Shown here: positions 1 through 8,481 of the stretch, piece after piece
How the letters are laid out: every line of letters starts with the position of its first letter
Numbering within the stretch: the first letter of the stretch is position 1
Assembly (NCBI GenBank): GCA_017550965.1
Contig: JAFZNK010000071.1
Coordinates: 1 to 56,481 of the forward strand
Length of the DNA stretch: 56,481 bases
From: Thermoguttaceae bacterium
GTDB taxonomy: Bacteria > Planctomycetota > Planctomycetia > Pirellulales > Thermoguttaceae
Direction of reading: 5' to 3'
Notes under the pieces: model-generated
Databases searched by the model: none
Told to the model about the DNA's origin: nothing
The model's input: the letters and a program-made list of their open reading frames with translations, nothing else
Translations under genes and position numbers: made by a program

Positions 1-1
1 G

Positions 2-1417
2 GAGCCTCGTCAAATTGAACCAAAACGTCGACGCACGTTGCTCGTTCAAGACGGACTTCTGAGTCTGATTGTGGCGTCTCTTTTGGTTTTCAACGCCGCG
101 GCTCGTGGAATCAATCTTTTGATGGCGTTAAGCGCGTTCTTTATCGGCTTTTTAGCGATCGATTATTTCTGGGGCAAGCGAATATTACGGAATTTACGCG
201 TTTCTCGCAAACTTCCCGACGCCGCTTACGCGGGCGAGCCTTTCTATGTCGAAATTGAACTTGACGCGAGTAAACGTCGTTCCGCGTCGTGGGCGATAGT
301 CGTCGAGGATTCCTGGTTGCAGGAAGAACCGGAGTACGACGCTCCGCGCGACTTGAAGAAAAACGCGCCCGACGTTTCAGAATTGGACGGCGCAAATTCT
401 TCAAACGCGTCCGACAAACGTTCAAAAAAGAAAAAGATCCCCAAAAAGAAAAACAAGAGAATTACGGCAAAACAGGCGAGTCGAACGGACGCCGCGCTTC
501 ACGCGGGCGTAGAGACGCTTAAACCCGTCGTCTATTTTCCTTCTATTCATAAACATGAGAAGCGCAAGGAGTATTATATTGGCGTCTTTGCGCGTCGCGG
601 CGTCCGACGATTGAAAGCGTTGACGATATCGTCGCGTTTTCCATGCGGGTTTTATCGAAGTTCCGAGCGATTTGACGCCGCCGACGAAATAGTCGTCTTT
701 CCCGGAATCGGTCGTTTGACAAGCGCATGGACGAGTTACGTTGAAGGAAAAGCTTCGCAAGAGACGAGCGTGTCGACAAGTTTAACGTCTCGCGTTCCCG
801 ACGAAACGGTCGCGATTCGAGATTGGCGCCAGGGCGATTCAAGACGAACGATCGCCTGGCGCGCGACCGCTAAACGCAATCGACTTCAGGCGCGGGATTT
901 TACGAAACGTCAGACGCGGTCTATTTTGGTGATTTTAGATCTTTATTTGCCGCCGATGACTGAGAAAGAGTCGGCGTCAGAACGTTGGATGAATATTGAA
1001 AAGGCTGTTTCTTTTACGGCGACGTTAGTCAGGCGGTATACGGAACATGGCGATTCCCAACTTTATCTTGCGCTCAATGCCGACGTGCCGGAAGTTGTTT
1101 CAGGAAGCAAGAAACGTGGGGTGATTGCGACGTCGAACGACGCTCCCAACGACTGGGATTCCGTCGTCGGCGGAGGGTCGACTCGTCGGGCGTTTACAAG
1201 ACTGGCGTTGGCGACGTCGCCGAAAGAAGACCGTCTTTGCGAAACGATTCAAGCGGCGAAGTCCTTCAATTTAAAAGACAAACAGGTTTTTGTCGTGTCG
1301 CCCGAACCGATCGCGCCTGAAAGACTTGGCTCTGATCGTTGGGAAGACGCCGTTTTTATCGACGCGTCTTCTCCTTCTTTTGAGACGTTTTTTCAAATGG
1401 AACCGGACCTGAAGTAG
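2..1417 (+). CDS. DUF58 domain-containing membrane protein (5' end cut by window)
   Basis: The frame is open from the first bases of the window. The first possible in-window start is a TTG at 38, but residues encoded before it (an Arg/Lys-rich stretch) match the usual cytoplasmic N-terminus of this family, so the true start is probably upstream. Counting from 38, two hydrophobic segments lie at about residues 5-45. The family core motif IRDWRQGDSRRTIAWRA is at 260-276, followed by a von Willebrand A-like strand (SILVILDLYL). DUF58 proteins usually stand next to MoxR ATPases and transglutaminase-like membrane proteins and are thought to be membrane-bound assembly or metal-insertion partners; those neighbours would lie left of the window. 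Odd feature: a very basic Lys/Arg linker at about 126-150. Confidence in family is high; the cellular role is unknown. Confidence 0.85.
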   Translation, partial: EPRQIEPKRRRTLLVQDGLLSLIVASLLVFNAAARGINLLMALSAFFIGFLAIDYFWGKRILRNLRVSRKLPDAAYAGEPFYVEIELDASKRRSASWAIVVEDSWLQEEPEYDAPRDLKKNAPDVSELDGANSSNASDKRSKKKKIPKKKNKRITAKQASRTDAALHAGVETLKPVVYFPSIHKHEKRKEYYIGVFARRGVRRLKALTISSRFPCGFYRSSERFDAADEIVVFPGIGRLTSAWTSYVEGKASQETSVSTSLTSRVPDETVAIRDWRQGDSRRTIAWRATAKRNRLQARDFTKRQTRSILVILDLYLPPMTEKESASERWMNIEKAVSFTATLVRRYTEHGDSQLYLALNADVPEVVSGSKKRGVIATSNDAPNDWDSVVGGGSTRRAFTRLALATSPKEDRLCETIQAAKSFNLKDKQVFVVSPEPIAPERLGSDRWEDAVFIDASSPSFETFFQMEPDLK

Positions 1418-1461
1418 TCGCGTCTGCGTTTGTCGAAAGTTCTTTTTGGACGCAAACATAA

Positions 1462-1506
1462 AAAACCGAACGACAAGTCTGTTCGATCTGTCGTTCGGTT
1501 TTCGTT
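1462..1506. terminator. Bidirectional intrinsic terminator
   Basis: Perfect 14-bp arms at 1462-1475 and 1489-1502 (AAAACCGAACGACA and its complement) with a 13-nt loop. The A-tract on the left and T-tract on the right let it serve both the DUF58 gene and the convergent oxidoreductase gene. Confidence 0.8.
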
Positions 1507-1532
1507 TTTATCGTGTTTAAGCGAACTTGCGA

Positions 1533-2756
1533 TTACAGCGTGTATTGCGGAATCGCCATCGATTCGCCGTCTTTGAGCGCGGAGGCGTGAGCGACAATAC
1601 CCGGAACGGTCGTATTAAGAGCGACGGCGACATTGACGATCGGCGCTTTGCCTTTGAGGACCGATTCGATAAAGTTGCTTCCAAGATAGCCGTGCGAACC
1701 GCCGTGTCCGCCGGCGTCGACTCCGGCAGGAAGCTTGGGCTTGCGCAAATCGCCAAGTTTCTCGACGATTTTCGCCGTAATGTCGTCAAGGGCCTGGTAC
1801 GCGCCGTTGAACGCGCCGACTTCGCCTTTCATACGACCGGTTTCGCCGCCCCAGCCGGCGGTGTCCCAGCTGACGATCATACGCGACGCGCCGCCTTCGC
1901 TTGTGTTGAAGAGCGCGGTTTCCGTGCCGAATGGATTGTTGTGCCCATTCGACTGATATTCCGGCAGCTTACTCTTGTGCCCAATGCAGGAGACGCGGGT
2001 AAAAGTGTTGCCTGTAACGCACGTGTAGTACGCGTTTGAGTGAGTCGGATACCATTGCGGAGGCAGACCGATGCGCCAGCCTTTGTAACCGTCGAGATTC
2101 CCGGCCCCGTAGTGATAGTATTCGCCTTCGGTGTAGATCATTTGTCCGAACCCGCCCGCCTTGTAGATCTTACGCGCGGCGTAGACGTCGTCGTGGAAAC
2201 AGGACGTTTCAAACATTCCGTATTGAAGACCGGTTTTCTTAACGGTTTCATAGAGTCGATCGGCGTCTTCCAAACTACCGAAGACGGCGGGAACCGCCGA
2301 CGCGACGTGCTTGCCCGATTCGAGAATCATGCACGCGTGTTTGCAGTGGCTTGGAGCGTCGGTGGCGATGAAAATCGCTTCGATCGAGTCGTCTTTGATC
2401 ATTTCTTCGAGCGACGGGTAGGTTTTTTCGCAACGACACGCCTTGGCAAGTCCGTCGCAACGATCCGGGAACAAATCGCTGACGGCGACAATTTCAGCGT
2501 TGGGGTGATCCTGAAGACCAAATTGAGCGCCGAATTGGCACAATCCAAAACCGACGATTCCCATTTTCAGTTTTTTGTCGGTAAAGGGCTGCCACTCGGC
2601 ATTGGGATCGACGTCGGTGTCTGTTTCGTCGAAACCCTGGATTTGCGGCTTGGCAGGTTCGTCGGCCAAAGCGGACAGCGTTCCGGCGAAAGTCGCCGTC
2701 GCCGCGCCGGCGACGCTATTGGCAAGGAAAGAACGGCGGGAAAAGCTATTGGACAT
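1533..2756 (-). CDS. Exported Gfo/Idh/MocA-family oxidoreductase, diverged (no EKP motif)
   Basis: 407 residues starting at ATG 2756, chosen because GGAG sits 8-9 nt upstream and the protein then opens with a Tat signal (SRRSFLA, residues 6-12). A Rossmann fold follows with GFGLCQFG at 69-76. The family normally carries an EKP motif after 'GKHV', whose Lys takes part in catalysis; here GKHV (148-151) is followed by SAVPAVF, so EKP is replaced by AVP at 154-156. The remainder, including a Gly-rich GGHGGSHG loop late in the protein, looks intact. Family members oxidise or epimerise sugars and inositols with NAD(P)H; the missing Lys makes ordinary dehydrogenase activity uncertain here. It stands alone, convergent with DUF58. 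Substrate unknown. Confidence 0.85.
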   Translation of the reverse strand: MSNSFSRRSFLANSVAGAATATFAGTLSALADEPAKPQIQGFDETDTDVDPNAEWQPFTDKKLKMGIVGFGLCQFGAQFGLQDHPNAEIVAVSDLFPDRCDGLAKACRCEKTYPSLEEMIKDDSIEAIFIATDAPSHCKHACMILESGKHVASAVPAVFGSLEDADRLYETVKKTGLQYGMFETSCFHDDVYAARKIYKAGGFGQMIYTEGEYYHYGAGNLDGYKGWRIGLPPQWYPTHSNAYYTCVTGNTFTRVSCIGHKSKLPEYQSNGHNNPFGTETALFNTSEGGASRMIVSWDTAGWGGETGRMKGEVGAFNGAYQALDDITAKIVEKLGDLRKPKLPAGVDAGGHGGSHGYLGSNFIESVLKGKAPIVNVAVALNTTVPGIVAHASALKDGESMAIPQYTL

Positions 2757-3183
2757 TGATAAATCTCCGTCAATAAGTTGTAGGGAAACCTCGCGCGAAT
2801 CTGTACGCGGACGAGGCGTTTGCATCTGTTTCTATTTGGTACGGGAAAACGAAAGTTGGAAGTTTAAAAGGTCGGCGCCCTTGCGAGACCTCGTTCTCCA
2901 AATTCCGCGCAGGCTTTTGTTCAAAGCGCCGAGGGATCGACGCCGACCAAGTTGGAATCGATGAGCGCAGGCCCGAAAACGAGAGCGGCGTTCGCTCTGC
3001 GTGAGCGAACGTTTTGCGCGTGGCTCCGACGCGGAAAAACGCTTTGACAAAGGAACCTGACTCTCGTCTCTTCTTTACAATTTAAACGTTCGTCTGCGAA
3101 AAAACAAGAGTTTTTCGGAAGAAAATCGGAAACCGTGTTTACGCGCGATTGTAAAGACTAACGACGACTGCGTTATTCTTTCG
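2757..3183. other. Intergenic region without a supported gene
   Basis: Divergent spacer between the minus-strand oxidoreductase and the HisN-like gene. No frame here looks coding. One orphan hairpin is visible: arms 2989-2997 and 3003-3011 (CGTTCGCTC) with a 5-nt loop and four Ts after it, shaped like a plus-strand terminator, but no plus-strand gene or clear promoter precedes it. Confidence 0.5.
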
Positions 3184-3211
3184 TTGACTTCGAGGGTAAA
3201 AGATGTATACT
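3184..3211 (+). promoter_or_regulatory. Sigma70-type promoter for the HisN-like gene
   Basis: TTGACT at 3184-3189, 16-nt spacer, TATACT at 3206-3211, about 80 nt before the ATG at 3292. Close to consensus at both boxes; pattern match only. Confidence 0.6.
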
Positions 3212-3291
3212 CACGCCTGAAGTTTTGGCTCTCGCACGGAAGAATCCTTTCTTTCCGGCTTGCGCGTTCGTTGATAAAACAGGAACGTTTC

Positions 3292-4089
3292 ATGGAAAAA
3301 CATAGTGAATTTGCGTTGCAACTGGCGCGCGAAATGGGAAAAGAAACCCTCAAATATTTCGATCGCGCCGATCTTGAAGTAGAAAGCAAACAGGACGGGT
3401 CGCCCGTGACGCAGGCTGATCGCGGGGCGGAGGAATTAGCGCGGCGTATGATAGCGGAGGTTTTTCCCGACGACTCCATTCTTGGCGAAGAATTGCCCGA
3501 TAAAGAAGGAAATAGCGGTTGGCAATGGATTCTTGATCCGATCGACGGCACGAAATCGTTTATTCACGGCGTTCCTTTTTACTCCAATCTTGTGGGAGTC
3601 CGAAAAGACGCCGAACCGACGGTTGGAGTCATATGGGTTCCCGCGCTTGATCGCGGCGTATGGGCGGCGAAGGGACGGGGAGCCTGGGAAATCGTCGGAA
3701 CTCAGACGCGGCCCGCGCGCGTTTCGAACGTCGACCGATTGGAAGACGCGCTCTTTTTGACGACTGATCCTAACGACTTCAATAAGGTTGGGCGCGAGGG
3801 CGCCTACGCCGAGTTGACGCGAAAATGTCGCCTGACGCGAACCTGGGGCGACGCTTACGGCTACTATCTCGTCGCTACGGGACGCGCCGAAATTATGGTC
3901 GATCCGTATTTCGAAGTATGGGACGCGGCGCCTTTAAAGACGGTGCTTGAAGAAGCGGGCGGGGCGTTTTGCGATTGGCGCGGCGTCGCGACCATAGAAG
4001 GGCGCGAAGGCTTAGGCGCAAACAGAGCGTTGAGAGACTCCGTGACGGAAATATTGGGGCGCTTTCCTAAAACAAAAGAGCCGCGTTAA
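3292..4089 (+). CDS. hisN: Inositol monophosphatase-family phosphatase, probable histidinol-phosphatase
   Basis: 265 residues from ATG 3292, with AGGAA six nt upstream. It carries the complete Mg-dependent IMPase-family signature: GEE at about 67-69, DPIDGTKSF at about 83-91 and WDAAP near 210. The region WGDAYGYYLVATGRAEIMVD is characteristic of the HisN subgroup that dephosphorylates L-histidinol phosphate, the step just before HisD, and hisD is present at 13444-14805. Other IMPase members act on inositol-1-phosphate, fructose-1,6-bisphosphate or PAP, so substrate is inferred from subgroup resemblance. It is monocistronic with its own promoter; length is normal for the family. Confidence 0.8.
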   Translation: MEKHSEFALQLAREMGKETLKYFDRADLEVESKQDGSPVTQADRGAEELARRMIAEVFPDDSILGEELPDKEGNSGWQWILDPIDGTKSFIHGVPFYSNLVGVRKDAEPTVGVIWVPALDRGVWAAKGRGAWEIVGTQTRPARVSNVDRLEDALFLTTDPNDFNKVGREGAYAELTRKCRLTRTWGDAYGYYLVATGRAEIMVDPYFEVWDAAPLKTVLEEAGGAFCDWRGVATIEGREGLGANRALRDSVTEILGRFPKTKEPR

Positions 4090-4138
4090 ATTATTCTGGC
4101 ATATTGGGAAATTTTTTTAAAAAAAACGGGCTCAAGTC

Positions 4139-4167
4139 TTGAAAACGCTTCTGCGAACAGATACAAT
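4139..4167 (+). promoter_or_regulatory. Promoter upstream of the first tandem oxidoreductase gene
   Basis: TTGAAA at 4139-4144, 17-nt spacer, TACAAT at 4162-4167; about 118 nt before the ATG at 4286. Confidence 0.5.
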
Positions 4168-4285
4168 CGACGAAACGCTTTCGAGTTTGCGTTAAACTCG
4201 GTTCCCGTTAGCGTCGCGTTTTGAGGCGCGCGCTACTGCATTGAGTCCAAACGAGCGGATAACCGCGACGGAGAACGATGAACGA

Positions 4286-5611
4286 ATGAACGCTAATATT
4301 TCACGACGCGTCTTTTTGAATAAGAAAAACATTGGCGGCACCCTCTTTTGCGGTCTGGCTCTCGCCCCGGTGCACGCGGGCGAACGCAACGAGATTAAGG
4401 TCGGTTTGATTGGTTGCGGCGGTCGTGGTCGCGGCGCCGCGAACAATACCCTTAACGCCGATCCTAATTCGAAGATTTACGCGGTCGCCGACGCGTTTAT
4501 GCCGATTGCGCAAGCCGCCGCCGAAGGTCTTAAAGACGGATTTGAAGATCGCGTCGATATTGGCGATCGTATTTTCGGAGGTCTTGACGCTTACAAGAGC
4601 GTCGTGGATTGTTGCGACCTCGTTCTTCTTTGCGAATCCCCCGGCTTCCGTTTCCGTTCTCTCGCTTACGCCGTCGAACAAGGCAAGCACGTTTTTTGCG
4701 AAAAGCCGGTCGGTTCCGACGCTCCGACGGTGCGTTCCGTCGTCGAATCGTCTAAAATTGCCAAGGAAAAGGGGCTGACGCTTGTTTCCGGTCTGTGTTG
4801 GCGTTACGATTTGAACGTTAAAGATATCATGGAACGGGTTTGCGGCGGCGAAATCGGCGACGTTACCTCCGCGCGCTTGAATTACCTGGGCGGAAGAGCC
4901 GGCACAAGACCGCGTCTTGAAGGCGATACGGAAATGACGGCGCAAGTGCGGAATTGGTACAACTATACGTGGCTTTCCGGCGACTTCAACGTCGAACAAC
5001 ACGTTCATACGTTAGACAAAGGCCTTTGGGCGATGGGCAACGTTCCTCCGGCGACTTGTTACGGCCTTGGCGCGCGCATGGCTCGCGTCGAACAACCCGC
5101 TTACGGCGATATTTACGATTCGATGGCCTCCGTTTTCGAATATCCCAACGGCACGACGCTTTACTCCTATTGCCGCCAACAAGACGGGTGCTGGAGTGAA
5201 AACCAGGCGTATTTTGCAGGCACAAAAGGCTTTGCGAACGTTGGGCTTTGGGGACGCGGTTATATCGCCGATCTCGACGGCAAAGTCGTATACGAACAAA
5301 AGCCGGTTCCGTCCGATATGTACACCCTTGAACATATCGAGTTGTACAAATCGATTCGCGGCGACGTCGACACGATCAACAACGGCGACTATATGGCGAA
5401 AGCGACGATGATGGGAATTATGTCGCGCGAGGCCTGCTATTCCGGTAAAAAGATTACCTGGGACGAAGCGTATAACTCCGACAAGTCGTACGCTCCGAGC
5501 GAATACAGCGAAAACGGAATCCCATGGAACGTTCCGGACGCTCAGGGAAGAATGAAGATTCAAGTCCCCGGTGTCGGACAAGTTTATCATACCGTTTCTC
5601 GCGCCGATTGA
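4286..5611 (+). CDS. Exported Gfo/Idh/MocA-family oxidoreductase (tandem copy 1)
   Basis: 441 residues from ATG 4286 (GGAGA 11 nt upstream). N-terminus resembles a Tat signal (NISRRVFLNK, 4-13) but the hydrophobic stretch is short. The NAD(P)-binding loop is GCGGRGRG at 43-50, and the canonical EKP at 139-141 is present, as is the catalytic-His region QHVHTLD near 230. Highly similar along its whole length to the next gene, so the pair arose by tandem duplication. Family knowledge: NAD(P)-dependent oxidation or epimerisation of sugars or polyols; many planctomycete members are exported and have unknown substrates. Likely functional. Substrate is not inferable from context, although it lies upstream of a sugar-1-phosphate transferase and an exported glycosidase-like gene. 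Confidence 0.9.
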   Translation: MNANISRRVFLNKKNIGGTLFCGLALAPVHAGERNEIKVGLIGCGGRGRGAANNTLNADPNSKIYAVADAFMPIAQAAAEGLKDGFEDRVDIGDRIFGGLDAYKSVVDCCDLVLLCESPGFRFRSLAYAVEQGKHVFCEKPVGSDAPTVRSVVESSKIAKEKGLTLVSGLCWRYDLNVKDIMERVCGGEIGDVTSARLNYLGGRAGTRPRLEGDTEMTAQVRNWYNYTWLSGDFNVEQHVHTLDKGLWAMGNVPPATCYGLGARMARVEQPAYGDIYDSMASVFEYPNGTTLYSYCRQQDGCWSENQAYFAGTKGFANVGLWGRGYIADLDGKVVYEQKPVPSDMYTLEHIELYKSIRGDVDTINNGDYMAKATMMGIMSREACYSGKKITWDEAYNSDKSYAPSEYSENGIPWNVPDAQGRMKIQVPGVGQVYHTVSRAD

Positions 5612-5635
5612 GTTTGAGTTTTTAGCATGATATTG

Positions 5636-5664
5636 AACGTCGCGCGGGCGTTTCGCGCGACGTT
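5636..5664 (+). terminator. Hairpin between the tandem oxidoreductase genes
   Basis: 11-bp GC-rich arms (AACGTCGCGCG) at 5636-5646 and 5654-5664 with a 7-nt loop. The T-rich stretch follows only about 11 nt later, so it is a weak terminator or a processing hairpin. Confidence 0.4.
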
Positions 5665-5746
5665 TACGTCGGTAATTTTTCATTGTCTGTCGATTCGATT
5701 TTTGTCATTTGGCAGAACTGTTTGCAACGATAGTTAGGAGATTCTA

Positions 5747-7057
5747 ATGGCTGTTTCTCGACGTAATTTTTTGAAGAGTAGCGCGCTTGCCGGCGTCGCT
5801 ATGTCCATGGCTATGCCGCGCGTTCACGCCGGCGAAGACAACGAAATCAAAGTCGGTTTGATCGGTTGCGGCGGACGCGGACGCGGCGCTGCGAACAACA
5901 CGCTCAACGCCGACGACAACTGCAAAATCTACGCTCTCGCCGACGCGTTCATGCCGAACGCGCAAGGCGCCGCCGACGGTCTGAAGGCCGCGTTTGAAGA
6001 TCGCGTCGACGTTGAAGGACGCGTTTTCGCCGGTCTTGACGCGTACAAAAACGTCGTCGACTGCTGCGACCTCGTCCTTTTATGCGAAGCTCCCGGTTTC
6101 CGTTATCGTTCTCTCGCTTACGCCGTCGAAAAGGGCAAGCACGTCTTCTGCGAAAAACCTGTCGCGACCGACGTTCTCGGCATTCGTTCCGTCTTCGAAT
6201 CGACGAAGATCGCCAAGGAAAAGGGATTGACGCTCGTTTCCGGTCTTTGCTGGCGTTATGACACCAACGTCAAAGAAGTTATGGAACGCGTTTGCAACGG
6301 CGAAATCGGCGATATTACCTCCGCTCGCCTGACCTATCTGACCAGCCAACTTTGGAAACGCCCGCGTCAGGAAGGCGACACCGAGATGATGGCCCAGGTT
6401 CGCAACTGGTACAATTACTCGTGGCTGTCCGGCGACTTCAACATCGAACAACACGTTCATACGCTCGACAAAGGTCTTTGGGCGATGGGCAACGTCCCTC
6501 CGAGCACGTGCTACGGTCTTGGCGGTCGTATGCAACGCATCGAACAGCCCGCCAACGGCGACATCTACGATTCTATGGCCGCCGTCTTCGAGTATCCTAA
6601 CGGCACGACATTCTACTCCTACTGCCGTCAACAGAACGGCTGCTGGGGCGAAAACCAGGCATACTTCGCCGGCACCAAAGGTTTCGCGTCGATTCTTGGC
6701 CGCGGTCGCATTACCGATCTCGACGGCAAGGTCGTATGGGAACAAAAACCGGTCAGTTCCGACATGTACACGCTTGAACACATCGAATTGTACAAATCGA
6801 TTCGCGGCAAGATCGACACGATCAACAACGGCGAATATATGGCTAACGCCACCATGATGGGAATCATGGGGCGCGAGGCTTGCTACACCGGTCAGAAACT
6901 CAATTGGGACGAAGAACTCAAGTCCGAAAAGTCTTATCGTCCGAGTTCCTACGATTGGGACGGCACGCCGTGGAATATGCCCGACGAAAAAGGTCGTTTC
7001 AAGATTCAGGTTCCTGGCGTCGGTCAAGTTTATCACACGATCTCTCGCGACGAATGA
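5747..7057 (+). CDS. Exported Gfo/Idh/MocA-family oxidoreductase (tandem copy 2)
   Basis: 436 residues from ATG 5747, with AGGAG about 7 nt upstream. A clear Tat signal: SRRNFLKSS at 4-12, then an Ala/Met-rich hydrophobic stretch ending near VHAG (26-29). GCGGRGRG at 40-47 and EKP at 136-138 match copy 1 with a three-residue offset. The two proteins appear about four-fifths identical by eye, including long blocks around QHVHTLDKGLWAMGNVPP and the C-terminal IQVPGVGQVYHT, with divergence in the signal peptide and a few surface loops. This copy has the better Tat signal and stronger ribosome binding site. Same broad role (NAD(P)-dependent sugar/polyol dehydrogenase, periplasmic if Tat-exported); substrate unknown. 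Confidence 0.9.
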   Translation: MAVSRRNFLKSSALAGVAMSMAMPRVHAGEDNEIKVGLIGCGGRGRGAANNTLNADDNCKIYALADAFMPNAQGAADGLKAAFEDRVDVEGRVFAGLDAYKNVVDCCDLVLLCEAPGFRYRSLAYAVEKGKHVFCEKPVATDVLGIRSVFESTKIAKEKGLTLVSGLCWRYDTNVKEVMERVCNGEIGDITSARLTYLTSQLWKRPRQEGDTEMMAQVRNWYNYSWLSGDFNIEQHVHTLDKGLWAMGNVPPSTCYGLGGRMQRIEQPANGDIYDSMAAVFEYPNGTTFYSYCRQQNGCWGENQAYFAGTKGFASILGRGRITDLDGKVVWEQKPVSSDMYTLEHIELYKSIRGKIDTINNGEYMANATMMGIMGREACYTGQKLNWDEELKSEKSYRPSSYDWDGTPWNMPDEKGRFKIQVPGVGQVYHTISRDE

Positions 7058-7105
7058 TTCGACGACTACCGGCGTTTGGGCGCTAGCTTAGACGCCTTGT
7101 GAAAC

Positions 7106-7154
7106 AACCGATTCTATTGGACGATCTTGTTTCAATAGAATCGGTTTATTTTTA
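7106..7154 (+). terminator. Intrinsic terminator after the tandem oxidoreductases
   Basis: 14-bp perfect arms (AACCGATTCTATTG) at 7106-7119 and 7133-7146, followed by TATTTTTAT. Confidence 0.8.
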
Positions 7155-7186
7155 TACGACGTTTTGCTTTAGGTATTTGTTTCATT

Positions 7187-8419
7187 TTGAAAAAAACAAT
7201 AAACACGTTCGATAACAACGCAAAAGCGTTAACGTTAGATTCCGAGTATCGTCTGGATCCGGCGACGGGACTTTGGACGTTGATCGTCGAAGGACGCGAA
7301 GCCCGACCTTCGAACACCGGAAGAAACGACGTCGAGTCGACGCTTCTTGATTCGGAAACGCAACGCGATCCTTGTTGTCCTTTTTGCTTAGGTTCCGAGT
7401 CGCAGACTCCGGAAACTGTCGCGAAGGCGGCGCTTAGATTGGCCGCGCGTGAAAAAAGCGAATATGTGATCGACGATTTTGAAATAGTTTCTCCGACGCC
7501 TACCGAGGAATTTGATAAAAGCGATTGGTTTGTAAGAGTTTTTGAAAACAAATACCCGTTCTTCCGAATGAATTCGACGGGAGAGAACGTTCCAACTTTT
7601 AAAGCCGTCGAAAGAGTATTAACGTCAAACGAATCGACGTCGAACGCGTTGTTTAATTCGATTTCCGGACGCGGTCGTCACGAAGTCGTCGTCGATTCGC
7701 GTCGCCACGTTAGAAGTTGGAGCGAATTTACCGAATTAGAGGCGAAGTTGACGTTTCGCGTCTTTCGATCCCGGCTTCGCGCGTTGCGCGACAGCGGTTG
7801 TTTCGCTTACTCTTTTGTTTTCAAAAACGTAGGTTCTGGCGCCGGAGCGTCGCAACGTCATTCTCACTGTCAACTTACCGGAAACGTTGAATTGCCTCCC
7901 GACGTCGGACGCGAGATTGAACGATTGATTCGATACGAGCGCGCGCGAAAGACGCGCGGCGAAACGGCGTCTTTTTGGGACGCGGTTCTCAACGCGGAGC
8001 TTCAGGCGCGGTCGCGCGTCGTCGACTTTTCTGAACGTTTTGTCGTCTACTGTCCTTACGCGAGCAGATTTCCCGTGCAAACGGAAATTTGTCCTCGTTT
8101 TAACGTTCCCTTCGAGGATTATAGCGAAGACGCAATTGACGAGTTGGCGCTCCTTGCGCGCAAAACGATTACGGCGTTAGAAGAAGCCAAGCGTCGCTTT
8201 TATCCCGACGATCCCAGCCCCCTGGATTATAACGTCGTTATGAAGAACGTTCCCGCGCGTTTGACTTCAGACCTTTTGGAAGGCGTCGGACTGGCGCGAC
8301 CTCGTTGGTTGATTTTGCCAAGTATCGTTAAAAAAGCGGGGTACGAGATTGGTTGCGGGGTCGATATTAATCCAATAGCTCCTGAAACGGCCGCGCAATT
8401 GCTGCGCGAAACTTTTTAG
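7187..8419 (+). CDS. GalT-like nucleotidyltransferase (HIT superfamily)
   Basis: About 410 residues. The start is uncertain: TTG 7187 gives MKKTIN, with only a weak AGG upstream, and no ATG fits. Features: zinc-type CPFC at about 64-67, GRGRHEVVVDS near 160, and the HIT-type catalytic motif HSHCQ at about 225-229 inside GSGAGASQRHSHCQ. The C-terminal region AGYEIGCGVDINPIAPE matches the closing motif of galactose-1-phosphate uridylyltransferases. Known role of the family: transfer of UMP between UDP-glucose and galactose-1-phosphate (Leloir pathway), or adenylyl transfer in related enzymes. A gene for an MFS carrier starts 62 nt downstream, which supports a sugar uptake/activation unit. Whether the sugar is galactose cannot be told from sequence. 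Confidence 0.75.
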   Translation: MKKTINTFDNNAKALTLDSEYRLDPATGLWTLIVEGREARPSNTGRNDVESTLLDSETQRDPCCPFCLGSESQTPETVAKAALRLAAREKSEYVIDDFEIVSPTPTEEFDKSDWFVRVFENKYPFFRMNSTGENVPTFKAVERVLTSNESTSNALFNSISGRGRHEVVVDSRRHVRSWSEFTELEAKLTFRVFRSRLRALRDSGCFAYSFVFKNVGSGAGASQRHSHCQLTGNVELPPDVGREIERLIRYERARKTRGETASFWDAVLNAELQARSRVVDFSERFVVYCPYASRFPVQTEICPRFNVPFEDYSEDAIDELALLARKTITALEEAKRRFYPDDPSPLDYNVVMKNVPARLTSDLLEGVGLARPRWLILPSIVKKAGYEIGCGVDINPIAPETAAQLLRETF

Positions 8420-8481
8420 AATTGAAACAGTTATTTGATAAACAACGTTGAATTTTACCTACTTTAAAGGAATCCTGAATA

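Noticed and set aside
2826..3180. Small minus-strand frames in the spacer after the first oxidoreductase
   Set aside because: Arg-rich translations without ribosome binding site or pattern.
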